From Vanilla planifolia (lineage: Eukaryota; Streptophyta; Magnoliopsida; Asparagales; Orchidaceae), in NCBI GenBank assembly GCA_023846275.1, contig CM043874.1:26943630-27007629 (forward strand): DNA of 64,000 nucleotides, given 5' to 3'. Both the position numbers and the translations under genes were made by a program. The notes under the pieces were generated by a model that made no database searches, was not told the origin of the DNA, and saw only the letters and a list, made by a program, of their open reading frames with translations. Positions 1-11,620 of the stretch are shown here, piece by piece (position 1 is the stretch's first letter; each line of letters opens with the position of its first letter).

Positions 1-744
1 GGAGAGAGTTGACATTTAAGGAAATCTAGTCATGGTGTAGTTGATAAGAAAAAGGCTACTTTTGGGAACATACAAGAAAGTAGCAAAAACAAAAATAAGT
101 CCTTTAAAGTTCTTTAGAGGATAGGAAAAACACATACATTAGAGATTCCAATATATTGAGGAGTACATACTACTGTAAATATTTCTGATTTATTATTTAT
201 GAAGAGTCTCTATAAGAGTTCTTAGACTTTCCTTTTGCACCGCTACCTTGTTCTTCTATAGTTTTGGTAAGCAATAATCCTAGGATTTCAATTTCTCCGC
301 CTAATTCATCAGCTATTCTAGTTGTTCCTGAAGATCATGGTCATGATTTTCTTGTTGCTACTTCCCATGATATTTCTTGTTCAATGCCAAGATTAGTTGC
401 CAAGTTACTGCAAGATGTTTCTTTATGGAGATGATTTATATGATCAAATTGTCTACACTACTAATGAAGGCAATAGAATAGAGTTCGCAATAGCGTGGAA
501 GGAGAAGTTGAACAAGACAAGTTACACCAATATTGCTTGGACCACTCACCAAAGATTGGCGATTAAATGTGAGAATTAGTTGAAATCCTTGCATCTCATA
601 TGATGCTGGTCAAGTTCTAGACACTAAACCATGAAGTGGAGATATGATCTATGCCAATGTGCTTGGCCAGATTATGGTAACGTGGCCATCAAATTCTTTA
701 CCCTATTGAATGTCTCAAATACTCTGTTTCTTTTTAGTATTTGT
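1..744. other. Intronic DNA of the glucosylceramidase gene, no gene recognised
   Basis: No coding exon of the enzyme is visible on the minus strand. Short plus-strand frames (for example 397-579) have no recognisable domain. The proximity of the LTR repeat at 745 suggests old retroelement material, but I could not assign it. Confidence 0.35.
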
Positions 745-895
745 TTTTGTTTTAGATTTTATTTTAATTATTTTAGTCATTCTATTGGTTGTGGACCTTT
801 TGACTAATTAATGTATCAAGTTGCAGTGTACAAATGAGATTATAGAACTTGCAGGCTACTAACACATAATGTATAGCTGACTACTATTAGTTGAA
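745..895 (+). mobile_element. Copia-type LTR fragment (5' part), related to the LTR at 11621-12686
   Basis: Read on the plus strand, this segment matches the reverse complement of about 12540-12686. The match includes the run around TGTATCAAGTTGCAGTGTAC and AGGCTACTAACACATA. In the other copy the matching part is the start of an LTR beginning TGTTG, so this is an LTR head in the opposite orientation. The downstream sequence diverges, so the far end cannot be set. It is old and sits in an intron of the glucosylceramidase gene. Confidence 0.6.
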
Positions 896-2020
896 CATCC
901 AAACCTTGGGTCAGACAAACACTTCATTCAATCGACCAATGGCAATAGAGATTGTGATTCTGGCTATCCAACTCTCAAATTGATTGGATGATGGTGACAA
1001 AGAGCTTAAATCTCAGCTAACATTTCATCGTCTATTAAGATGTACAATTCCTTCCTACCAAGCATTTAATTGATCGCGATTCCAAGCTTTGTTTTTTCTG
1101 CATTGAACCAAATTGGAGTTGAAATGGTTTATTTTTAGCCCAACTATAAATTCTCTTATAAAAGTTTATTCTAGTTTAGACTTCTTATGATGTTACCTAA
1201 GATTTTTTCCTCCATTATTGAATTAGAAGATTGCTTCTTCGAGTGGTATGACTTCACCAAACTATCATGACTTGACTGGTATTTTCTTTCTTTATCTATT
1301 TATTTTCATTGCTATAATTTTCTTTACATTTTCTTTATCTATTAAAGACACCTTTGTTGGGGTTTTTCTTTGCTTGTCTTCTTTCAACCCAAGGCTTTAT
1401 AAAAATGCAAATATGCTTGAACTTTGAAGTGTGAAATTCTGATTGGGAAAAACTCAATTAAGAGAGATCAAATTCTGATTTTAAAAACTTAATCTGAAAG
1501 GTTTGTATAATTACTTTGATAAACTTGCATAAAAGAAATCATCTAGGACTGATTTGAGTGCATGTCTTTGCATAGGAAACCGAGCATCCTAATTTAATCA
1601 GGTTAACATTCAACATGCACCCTCAAATGTATGAGTAACACCATTTCAACATTTATAGAGATGAAACGATTTTAAGAAATAAAGGGATTAAGCAAGGCAA
1701 TAGTTAATTGCAAGCTTTATATCTTTAGAACATTTATTACTAAAACTTTATTGAACAATTTAAGCACCTAGATTTGGTTATCAAGCAAGTATCCATTTTA
1801 GCCAATTAATGCAACTACAAATACATCTTGTACATCCAAAAGTTGAAGAACTAATCAACTTCCAAATGATGAGTTTCATGATGATGTTTTTGTTTAATTT
1901 ACAAAATCATAAAAGCAAGCAACACTACCATGTAGAAATTTAGACATCTATAAGCATATATTAAGGAATAATTTTTTAGAAACAAGAATATTTTAAGCTG
2001 AATCCACATTGAAAACTTAC
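896..2020. other. Intronic DNA, probably more decayed LTR material
   Basis: No exon or element part is recognisable. The stretch around 1140-1340 (a TATA-like CTATAAATTC, then CTTATAAAAG and T-rich runs) looks LTR-like, but nothing confirms it. The donor of the coding exon lies at the right end, so on the gene strand this is the beginning of the following intron. Confidence 0.3.
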
Positions 2021-2136
2021 CAAATAGAACTTCTCTGCCATACTTAGAGTAAATTCTGTAATACCTTTTCCCTCATCACTTAATTTCCTTTTCCAGGCCA
2101 GTTTTGGGAGCGGGAGCTGCTCCATATCCAATTGAT
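2021..2136 (-). CDS. First coding exon of a non-lysosomal glucosylceramidase (GBA2-like); gene continues past the left edge
   Basis: The enzyme family hydrolyses glucosylceramide to glucose and ceramide at cytosolic membrane faces. On the minus strand an acceptor (TTGCTATTTTAG) precedes a 116-base exon that ends at a donor (TTG|GTAAGT). The open frame includes PLPKLAWKRKLSDEGKG, then ITEFTLSMAEKFYL. From memory, plant GBA2-type proteins have LTWQRKLNSDGN, a short acidic/serine stretch, then EFKLSVREYIHLAPIG at the same place, so W-x-RKL and the EF-x-L-S pattern match. I place the start at the ATG whose first base is 2125. If the leader exon at 6416-6491 joins directly, that ATG is the first in frame and follows an in-frame TAA. 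That gives 35 codons ending in phase 0, and the next exon should begin with the APLG-like residues. I do not see that exon between 1 and 2020, so the catalytic part lies outside the window. Confidence 0.72.
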
Positions 2137-3540
2137 CTAAAATAGCAAGTGAAATATGGTAAATCAGGTCTAGCTTAAAGCTTATTGAGAAGACATATGG
2201 AGCATAATTAAAGAGCTATTGAATGGCATTAAAGGATAAGCATAAAGTCAGGGATAATGGAAAGAAAGCTTCAGTAATTCTCATGAAAATTTTCCCTGAA
2301 GCAAATGCGTATAAATTCAAAAAATAACTCTAGTTCTTTTTCTTTTTTTTTTTTTTTTTGAAAAGGACTCTAGTTCATTTTGGAAATAATGACAAGTGTA
2401 AGGTGGAAAAATGAAGTAGACAATAGACAATGTTGGAGTAGAAACAACTATTGACAGGAAGTATAAATAGAAGTCACTAAAGATCGAAGAATGGAAAATA
2501 ATGTTCTTTTCTCCTCCAACATTGCATCCATTTTGGCATTGCCTACCAAAACTAGATAAGGAACCCTAATTTTCATTGGAACAAAAAATAGCCTCCCAAA
2601 ATGACTTCTCTCATCAACGTTCTTAGAAATACCTTCTTGTCATGGACATCCATTAACCATTAACCTATGATCGTTCAGTTGATCAGCTATATTGAAAATT
2701 TAGTGTAACCCACCAGCGATTCAGGTACCATTCTGATTGTCTCTTTCATGATCTTTTCTATCGATAGAACTACTATGAGCAGACTCAACTTCGACCCTTC
2801 TTTCTTTTCAATTCCCTAGAGAGGGCCTCAAGAGCAAAGCTTGGTAACAAGACTTTGACTTTAGGTGCATTTTATGTCTAATTTCCTTATAATTTTCATC
2901 ATATACAAATTTTATCTAGCTATTTGTAGAATCTAATGCAGCACCACTAGAAGTCTCCCCCCCGCACCCATTTCTACTGGTAAGTTGCACATTTGAAAAT
3001 CCCACTTCACCTCCTCCAAAAATCTGGACTTCTTGCTTGTTGATCTTCACAAACATGCACAAGATGGCAAGTCCATTTGAACCTAATTCTAAATCTTGAT
3101 TCAACTAAAGCTTTTCCATGCTAGAAAAATGAACAATGAATAAAAAGCAAGCATGTAGGACTATTAACCATTTAAGATTAATAGAAACAAAGAATAAAAG
3201 ACAAATTATGGTTATGAACATTTCTATTGTAATTTACTTGGCATTCAATAGTTAAATTTGAATACTTTTCTATCATTCCCAAGTCTCATCTGTCAAGCTT
3301 TGTGGCATTCTTCCATCATGCACACTAATCATTTTCAGTGAAATTAATATTACTAGTCAAATCTTTTTTGATTTGAATCAATGTTCATATTATTAACAAT
3401 CAAATCATCACACAAATAAATTTAAGTTTACAAACATGTCATTAGTGCTTAAAAGGTTTGTATTGTTGATGAGGGAAATAGTAGTGGTATTGCTCAATGG
3501 AGGAAGTCATAGGTTATTAACAAAAAAAAAAGAAAAGAAA
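2137..3540. other. Intron of the glucosylceramidase gene, left part
   Basis: The segment holds a T-rich run near 2338-2358 and a minus-strand frame of 62 codons (2916-3104) with no domain I recognise. Nothing links that frame to the glucosylceramidase N-terminus, and no good splice pair surrounds it. Confidence 0.35.
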
Positions 3541-3689
3541 AAAATGCTATGGACACGATTGTGGTGCCTTGTAGAGAAAGAGGAAGATTTGTAGAGTGTA
3601 GAGAAGGGAGATATGGATGATGAATCTCCAGATTCTCATAATGAGAGAGAGATGAATGTTGAATGATATATCAGAATGATTCCATACAA

Positions 3690-5560
3690 AAATTTACAAA
3701 TTATTTCGAGAAGAGATGACAACTCCATCTATCATAGTCGAGGAAGGATATGAAGGAGCTTGGATGCTCCAAGTGCAACAACGCTAGCCACATTTGACTA
3801 GAGTGTCCTCTACTAAGCAATAGTACACAGAAGAAAAAAAAGAAAAAAGGAAGGGCTATGATCGTAATTTGTAGCAAAACAAAGTCATCCATCTCAAGTA
3901 AACAAGAAGCATATAAGACGACTCTAATTTGCTTCATTGTCCATGACCATTCCAAGTACACCAAAGAAGAAGAGATGAATCCAAGTTTTGATTTTGATAA
4001 ACAATAAGATAGATTTAATGATTTATTTTTAGAGTATGTAAAGTTAAAAGATAAATAATTAGAAGTTAAGAATCAATATTTTGAATACAAAGAACTTTGT
4101 CAAATTATTAATGATATATTAGCTAGTACCAAATCATATTTAAATACATCCTAAGAAATAAATGTTTAACTAAACAAAGAGAATCATATACTCAAGAAGG
4201 CATTTGTAGTTGCAAGTAAGCCTTTACAACACTCAATTGCAAATCACAAATATAGTCATCATAGTTTTCATGCACTACATGTTTTCTCAAATTAATTTTG
4301 AACAATTTCACCAAAAGTGAAATTCTATTGTTTTTTATTAGAGGCTTTTTCTAGTGTTATGCCATTATTACTATAAATTAGGCCATATTGTTAAGGATGA
4401 TAAGATTAGAAAGATGATATTTAACAAAACATCAATTTATAGATGAATTTTAAAAAGTAATAATAATATAAATGTAACTTATCCATTTGAGACCAAATTA
4501 ATTTTGGTACCAAAACCCTTCTAAAATTTAATATTTATAGTTATCCCACCATATGAGAATTAATGGAACCACTTTGTACTTACAAAGTGGATGCTCCAAA
4601 CATATGATTAAAGATAGGATGAAGTTTACAATATTAGAGTTAAAGCATGAAGGATAAGTGGCTTTTGAGATAATGTCGAAAACAAAATACTAGAAGTTGA
4701 AGAAATATATAAATCATATAAACTTCTAATTAATAAAACTATATATATAGATAATCTAACCTATAACTTATTAAGAATTTCTCAATTGGTGATAATAGAT
4801 TTAAAGTTAATTTTATTTCAATTAGATGAAAGGTCTTAGTAAAAGACGTAGTCTTGTTTTTTGGAGTTAGAGTAAATAATACTAATAAAGTCAACTTAAT
4901 TACTTTTGAAAAAAATAGTCTCAAATGCTTCATATATTTAACATCCTAGGTTATTACATAGGAGATTGGATCATGTAAGTATGAACATCTTAGATAAAGT
5001 TTCAAAACTAAAGTTGATAAAAGGTTTATCTTAATTAAAATACGATAAAACTCAATGATAGAAAACTTATAAACTTAGTAAACAAACTAAGGAATCTGTT
5101 CAATTTATTAATGTTATTGTAACATATACGCCATTAAAACTTTTGTATATAAATCTTTTCGGACCTATTCAACCATTGAGTGGAAGAGAAAAAATTTGGA
5201 TTCATAATCATAGATGATTTTTCATGATTTACTTGGGTTTTCTTTGTAGGGAAAAAGAACAAAGACTTTGAGTCGTTAAAAATTTAGTTAAGAAGTTATT
5301 AAATCAAAGAAAAAAATTTAAAGGACAAATCATTCCAAGTGATCATAGAATTAAGCATAAAAAATCATAAATTTTAAAAGTTTTGCTCTAAGTTTTATTT
5401 CTTAAGTGTCTAGGATTTATTTGGACCATCCCAAATAGATGGGTGGTTAATTGTTTTATCTAGATTGATGACTAAGTATAGGCCAATCACCTTGAGTAGT
5501 TCTAAATTGCATGGAGTGTTCTAGTTAAGCCACCCAAAGTCGTCCCTATTCATTGAGCAA
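3690..5560 (+). mobile_element. Copia (Sirevirus-like) fossil, gag to integrase, inside the gene's intron
   Basis: Read on the plus strand in several frames, this stretch shows Copia order. First comes a gag zinc-knuckle region followed by a lysine run (about 3755-3860), then a second cysteine/histidine cluster near 4370. A GAG-pre-integrase segment follows (about 4560-5050), with CSKHM, NLTYNLL and ISQL, then RRLDHVSMNILDK. The start of the integrase core (about 5120-5400) has LFGPIQPLSG. The acidic, lysine-rich gag tail is typical of Sirevirus-like Copia. It lies antisense to the host gene. No reverse transcriptase or LTRs were found attached. It is broken many times and old. Confidence 0.75.
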
Positions 5561-6415
5561 TGGGCTCCATTTCGTCCTTTCTTCTAGCTTTTCATATAAA
5601 GCCTATCGCAAGGCTTAGTTAGAATCTTTGTCTAAATTAAAAAAACTTCTGAAATGGGCATGCTTATTCTTGAAGATTCATGATGTTTTGGGTGAGATAG
5701 TCCACTATAAGCCTTCAAAAGGCTGTGGTAAAAAGATCAATCATTTAATGGTAGCCAAAAATAAGGTGTTGAAAGAGGTAGCATGTTGTCATAATGCAAA
5801 CTATTTGTCCCCTTTGTTATCTATAAGTTTCATTCCTCTCCCCACTCTAGGTTGTTCCTTTTTTTAAGCACCTTTTTTGAGAATACATAAATAAAACTTG
5901 TAACTTTATGCTCTTTTGTTAACTCCACATTCAGTACATAAGATTAAAATTTGAATCACTTTGGAGCTATATTGTAATTCCAACAAAACCAATCAACTTT
6001 AGAAATATTTGCACATTACCATAATTTGATATCTATGTTTTTGCATATGTTGCCGTACCAAATGAGCTCCAAATGTTGTTAAACATTGTTGAATATTCGA
6101 TCATTCTCTTTGCTACAAAATTCATGTTCTAACATTTATTAAATTGTCGTTTTGCTGGGCTAAGAATTTTATAGAGTGGGTTTAACTTTTTATCCAAGAA
6201 AGCATAACCACTTTATTGTTTATAGTATTTCTCCACCAAACAATTCCTATTGAATTGAAAGTTTGCAGGCTCTTGACACATAAAGCTAAATCTATTTGTT
6301 GAGGAATCTAGATTGCGGATTCTGTTGCTAAGAACCATTACGATCAGATCAACCATTAAAACTTAGTCTTAATTACATCGAACTCCCACATTCGGAAATT
6401 CCCTGGAAAAGCTAC
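5561..6415. other. Intron of the glucosylceramidase gene, right part
   Basis: A plus-strand frame of 79 codons (5628-5867) starts after the integrase remnant, but it matches no Copia domain I know. The remainder (about 6240-6415) is ordinary intron sequence leading from the donor at 6414-6415 on the minus strand. Confidence 0.35.
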
Positions 6416-6491
6416 CTCTTTCTTGGATTCTGATCTCTAAAGAACAAGGTATTAGAGTTACTGCACATTATGGGAGAAGCAAATTAAGAAT
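6416..6491 (-). other. Second internal 5'-leader exon of the glucosylceramidase gene, with tandem acceptors
   Basis: On the minus strand CTTTATGTGCAG precedes base 6491, and AAGAAAGAG|GTAGC marks the donor after base 6416. A second acceptor, CATAATGTGCAG, lies 31 bases downstream and would start the exon at 6460. Joined to the coding exon, the long form holds an ATG at 6468 that opens a 37-codon upstream ORF. That ORF reads past the main ATG (2125) in another frame and ends in TGA. The short form splices this ATG out. The exon limits come from splice consensus only; no transcript was available. Confidence 0.5.
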
Positions 6492-6542
6492 CTGCACATA
6501 AAGACTAGTTGAAAGAAAAGGCAGAGTCAGAGAAGAACAAAC

Positions 6543-6576
6543 CTCTTCAAACGAGTGCTATGAGGAGCTAAGCCGA
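6543..6576 (-). other. First internal 5'-leader exon of the glucosylceramidase gene
   Basis: A 34-base segment on the minus strand is bounded by CTTTCATGCAG (acceptor, pyrimidine-rich upstream) and GAAGAG|GTTTGT (donor). It contains no ATG. It fits between the leader exon ending at 6687 and the one starting at 6491. It is supported only by the spacing and quality of its splice sites. It could be skipped, or merged with its neighbour in some transcripts. Confidence 0.42.
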
Positions 6577-6686
6577 CTGCATGAAAGACAACACCAAGCC
6601 ATGGGCACGAAATATATACTAATAAAAAAAGACTGGAAACGACCAAATTAACAAACGTTTTCAGAACGCAATCCTCTTCCTCATAC

Positions 6687-6865
6687 CAGCGTCGCCTTCG
6701 CTACTTCCTCGAAAAGTTGTCCAACAATTACGCTCGTTCGATGAAGCAAGAATTGAAGAGAGCACAGACGACGTTGATCTTGCAATTTTTTAGGGATTTC
6801 CCTCAAATTTACTCGTGAGATTCTTCCCAAGACTCAAGCTCGACTCTTAGAAGGAATTTATTTGT
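6687..6865 (-). other. First (untranslated) exon of the glucosylceramidase gene
   Basis: This GC-richer minus-strand block ends at GACGCTG|GTATGAGG, a good donor. The 5' limit (about 6865) is inferred from a weak TATA-like CTATTTAT at 6888-6895, so it could be tens of bases out. Apart from a possible five-codon ORF near the very start it has no ATG, as expected for a leader. Its composition stands out from the AT-rich DNA on both sides, which supports a host exon rather than transposon debris. Confidence 0.45.
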
Positions 6866-6869
6866 ATTG

Positions 6870-6990
6870 CTCCATAGTGGCACGAGGATAAATAGAATTT
6901 TCTTCGGAGAACCATTTGACCGTTAGTTGTGGTGTGACGAGGCGCGCCTTCGTGGGCACTCACCGGTCCAGTAAAAAAAACTCGAATTTT
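6870..6990 (-). promoter_or_regulatory. Probable core promoter of the glucosylceramidase gene
   Basis: A CpG-containing island (with GGCGCGCC near 6942 and ACCGGTCCAG near 6962) lies just upstream of the inferred first exon. It includes a weak TATA-like CTATTTAT at 6888-6895 on the minus strand. Beyond 7000 the DNA drops abruptly to very AT-rich spacer. The assignment rests on position and base composition, not on a mapped start site. Confidence 0.35.
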
Positions 6991-6995
6991 AGACA

Positions 6996-9900
6996 GCATT
7001 TCAGATATTTATTATTAAAAATAAATTATATAAATATTAACTGTTTAATAAAAAAAACAAGTTAAAAAAATTAATATTAAGAGATAAGTAAAATAATTTT
7101 ATTTTTTAAATATTATCTAAAGAATAATTATCTTCTTTTATTATTTTGATACTGTTTTTAGTTTTTTTATTAAAAAAAATACATTCAAAAGATATTTCTC
7201 AATGATTAATAAATGTGATTAAAGAAAATAATGGATTAGCACGCTGTTCTGGACAAAGGGGATATGACTTTGACATTTTGGTAGTTGGAAAAAGTTGGAT
7301 GCCGTTTGAAATTAATGTTAGAAATACATGCGATGGAGTTTTGTTTGGAGTTAGCAGTCAAACAGTTGCGCAAAATAGTCAAACAAAATTACAATTCAAG
7401 ACAACAATAGAAAATAAACTGTAGAACAGACTAGTATTAATTCTAATACAAAAATTTAGAAAAAAAAAATAATAATAAGTAATAAAAAAGTGTAGGAAAT
7501 AAATGATTTTATTGTAAAAATTAGTTAAATAGAAAAAAAAAATATATGTTAATGATGTGTTGGAAAAAATATCATTGTTGAGTGCTATAGTTATATTGTT
7601 GTAGATGAGAGTAATAGTTGATGAAATGATTTATTAATAAAGAATAATAAAAAAGCAGAGGGAGATGGGATGTCATGAAGAAATAACAAATAAGAATGTT
7701 GATTTTGGTGTTAGGTTCCTTTACAAGTGGGACGTCTATTTATATAAGAAAAAATAGTTTAAATATAAATAAAAATGCATACCTATTATTTAACATATAC
7801 AAAAGCTGATTGGTAAGGTGATAGTTATCATGTAGTGCAAAACTAAATAGGGGGATTTATACAAAAAAAAATAGAAATTTTTAAATAATATCTATTTAGG
7901 AATAAAATAAATAAACAAAAGAATATTTTTTTTCAAAAAAATTATATAAAGGTCTATTAAAATAATATTTTACATAATTCTTAATGATATTATTTTATAC
8001 AAAAATGATAATATTATAAAAAAATCATTTTAAGTTCTCTTCTATTTCTTCTTAAATCACATGACATAGGTTGGATAGATTGTGACAATATAACTATCGT
8101 CTCATCTCCCAATCACCAATGGCATAATGAGTGTTTCATAATATTTTCCTTTCTTTTTAAACTTTAAATTATTTTATAAATATTTCTAAAATAATTATTA
8201 TTTCAAATTCATTATAAAATTCATGTTATATTTGGTTTATTTTCATGCATAATAAATATTTATTCATATAATTATAATTATACTTATATCAATCCCATAA
8301 TCCTTTGAATGATCATTATTAATTTGCAAAAAAAAATTTGAGTGAGAGTTTATCATAAACATAAAATAATTGTTGACTCAATTTTTTTTCAACGTAATCT
8401 ATTCTCTCTTCACTTGAAGATGCATTTTGTTTTTCTTTTTTTCTCTAACCATCACACAAGAATTCTTCATTGTTTTCTTCATTTTCAATTGCGTTTATCT
8501 TATTTGACTTACTCTAAGTTATTTTCATTGCATTTTTTGTTTTCATCATCATCATCATCATCTTCTTCTTCTTCTTTTTATTTCATTCTTCTCAATTGAT
8601 TCTTTATAAGTTATTTATAACTCATGCCAAATTTCATAAGCTATTTTTTAACTCATAATTTTATTAAATTTAATAAAATTTAAAATACAATATAAAATAT
8701 TTATAGCTCTATCATTCAATTATATTTTGTATTTTTTATTCATTTTGCTAAATATTTTAGGTACAAAAATATCTTATTAATTTTTCTTAGTAAAAAATAA
8801 AAAAGAGTTTACATTAGTTCACACAATTCTATATCAACTAATTTTAATAACTAGTTATTTTAATCTTCAAATAGAAAGAATAGTTGCAACAAAAGAGTAG
8901 TGGCTTATTAAAAAATACACCTTCACCCATACTTGCTAAATCATCAATTTGAGCTATAAATTTTTTAAGGAATTTCTTCTCAATAGATAGAACCTTGCTT
9001 CAATATCAATTAAAGTATAGTTCAATAAGAATATATTGAATTATTAAGAATAAGGATTTAGATTTTTTAAAAAGTATAGTTTATAAAAAATTTTTTAATA
9101 AACATAAGCTAATCTTTAAAAATTATTTTAATCAAATTTTTTAATTTTATTTTAAAATATATAATTTCTTTTTAATAATATTTTTTTATAAAATTTGTGA
9201 AATAGAAAAATAAATAAAGATAAAATATACACTAATGATTTTTAAATAGTTCGACTTAAATTAAGCCTACGTCCACCATCGACAAAAATTGAGCAAAAAT
9301 AAAATAATTAATATAAGTATTTCATCAAAAGATAGATAGAATAAGCTCTTATAATAATAAAATAATATAGTCAAGCTATTGCAATTTTATAATAGAATAA
9401 ACTTAATAATAGAAGAAAATAATTCAATGATACAAAATCAAAAGTAATACAAAATAAACTCTTATGCTTCATGAAAACTTAACCAGATACAAATATTTTA
9501 ATTAAATCAATTAAAAATAAAAAAATTAAGAACTTAATTGATTTAAGAAAAGAGTAGAATTTGAAGTTTGATGATTGAAGAACATAATGTAAGAAAATGA
9601 TGATGATCACTAATTACTAATGACTTAAATGTCATAACTTAAAGAATTTTCTTTAGATTTTGCAAAAATTTATCAAATCTTGTTCAAGAATTCGCTTATT
9701 CATAAATATTTTCTAATGATTAAAACTAGATACCAAATACACCAAAATAGTTGTTATTATTTCCACCAATGCATGCTTTTTAATTGAAAAGTTTTTATTT
9801 AAATAAAAATTATAATGTTTTGTAATAACAACTAAAATAGTCATTGTGTAGGATTTGCTTGATTGGTAGTGTCTTAAATAGTTTGATTGCAAAAACTGTG

Positions 9901-10680
9901 TGATCAGATGGTTAGCATTATTGTGGCACTATTTAATAATTATAATTTGACCTGGACCATTAGATCTCAACCATGATCTAATGACTTGATTTAGATCTTA
10001 TACATGGATGAAACATAAATCAATGAATCATGAAAATGCATGATCAAGTGACTGACCAAAATAATGCTTAAAAAATGGAAGAGATGGCAATCGTGTGATT
10101 AAGAAGTTATGCAATCGAATAGTTCACATGACTCTTGAAATTTAGAAGTCAACTACTTGAAGAGTATATAGTACTTTAATCTCACATAAGAATAATTATA
10201 TAAGTTTATAAGAGTTTCTCTATGTTTAATTAACTTCCCCTATGTTGCTAGTAAATAAATAATTATAAATAGATTTGAGATCGAAGCTCTTATGTGAGAA
10301 AATTAAATTTGGTTTCGATAGTTGTATTCCAACCTGATTATCTCAGGGAGCCAAGTTTAGGTGTTCGCTTTAGCCTGAGACTTTGATTTAGATCTAGGAT
10401 AGTTTGCTAGAAATAAGTTTTTCTTTTTGTAATATTTTAATTAATATTAATATTATTTGTTTACTAAGATGATCAAAATAAATTACTTCTTAAGATGGTC
10501 AAGATAAGATGATCAATGATATTAAAAATTTAAATATTTTTTAAGATAATTAATTTAATTAAAATTTAATTTTAATATCTTTGAAGAATAATTTTATCAA
10601 GCTTGATATTCTAATCAAAATAAAAATAAAATACCAAAATTTAATCTCAAAATGAATCTCTTTCTAGTGTGCCACTCCAC
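6996..10680. other. AT-rich spacer upstream of the gene, no gene recognised
   Basis: Poly-A/T-rich sequence with only short frames, for example 7215-7424 (+, 69 codons, no domain). A stretch near 9840-10000 has the flavour of a Copia LTR (paired phrases such as GATCAGATGGTTAGCATT and ACCATTAGATCTCAACC), but I could not find a partner copy or ends. Confidence 0.35.
8543..8576. repeat. (TCA)6-(TCT)n microsatellite
   Basis: Six TCA units run straight into about five TCT units. The serine-rich tail of the plus-strand frame 8342-8599 is only a translation of this repeat. Confidence 0.9.
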
Positions 10681-10682
10681 CA

Positions 10683-10742
10683 AGATGATCTTAATAAGAT
10701 TTTACCTTTGCTAGATGATCTTAATAAGATTTTACCTTTGCT
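10683..10742. repeat. 30-bp unit in exact tandem duplicate
   Basis: The unit beginning AGATGATCTTAATAAG and ending TTACCTTTGCT occurs twice in a row with no mismatch. In old AT-rich spacer an exact copy implies a recent local duplication. Confidence 0.95.
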
Positions 10743-11620
10743 GCACTTTTTTTAGTTCTCTCATGAATACTATCATTGGCTATAAAAATATAAAAAAATT
10801 TTCAAATAAATTTGTTAGAAATAGTTCAGGTTTGTTATTATTAAACAAAACATCATGATTAGGAGTCAACAATACATTAATATGACATCAAATAGTATGA
10901 TTAACTTAATAAGAAAAAGTATGCAAGAGATTTAGAAGATCAAACCATTTGAAGGAAGATTTAGTAGGTTAATCATATAGTAAACATATTGTATGATAGT
11001 ATTATTATAAAAGAGTAATAAGAGAAATGCTGTGAAATGTAATAAAAATATAACAAGGTTATGGAATAAAATATCATTAATTAGATGTATCTAATTATGA
11101 TACAAGTATCAAAAAAAGATTAGAATGGAGCATATCACCAAGGTTTCAAGTAGATATATTTGAAATTGATAATGTAAGTAGAAAGAATTATTTGAATAAG
11201 AATGGAAATATTATCATATGCATTAAAATGACAACATCATTGCATGGCATAAAACATATGATAATATTGGAATAATTTTATACATATGCAATTGATATAT
11301 TTGTATGAATACTTAAATTCTTTACTATGTAAGATGAAAAGACTGAGGAAAAACATGTGAAAGAATGAAAAGGAAAGGAAAAATAAAATATATAAGTTGA
11401 GATGAAATAACTCCTAGTCTTTTTATCTTATCATTATTAAATATGTTACAAGATAATCAAATGATAAGAAAATAAAATAAGGTTTCCATAAAATGTATTA
11501 TTCTATAGAGATTGAATGATAGAGAAATAAAACCTTAATATAAAATTTGGGACATAATAGATAGTAGAAATATATTGGAGCAAGAGTTTAATAAGAAAGA
11601 TGTAAGACCCTAACGTAGAA
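10743..11620. other. AT-rich spacer, no gene recognised
   Basis: Only short random frames. It ends where the LTR at 11621 begins. Confidence 0.4.

Noticed and set aside
2916-3104. 62-codon minus-strand frame as an extra upstream exon of the glucosylceramidase gene
   Set aside because: No convincing splice pair and no resemblance to the family N-terminus. The leader exon at 6416 joined directly already gives a sensible start.
7215-7424. 69-codon plus-strand frame upstream of the gene promoter
   Set aside because: No recognised domain, AT-rich surroundings and no splice or promoter context. Kept only as a mention in the spacer entry.
8342-8599. 85-codon plus-strand frame ending in poly-serine
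   Set aside because: The serine run is the (TCA)/(TCT) microsatellite and the rest has no domain.
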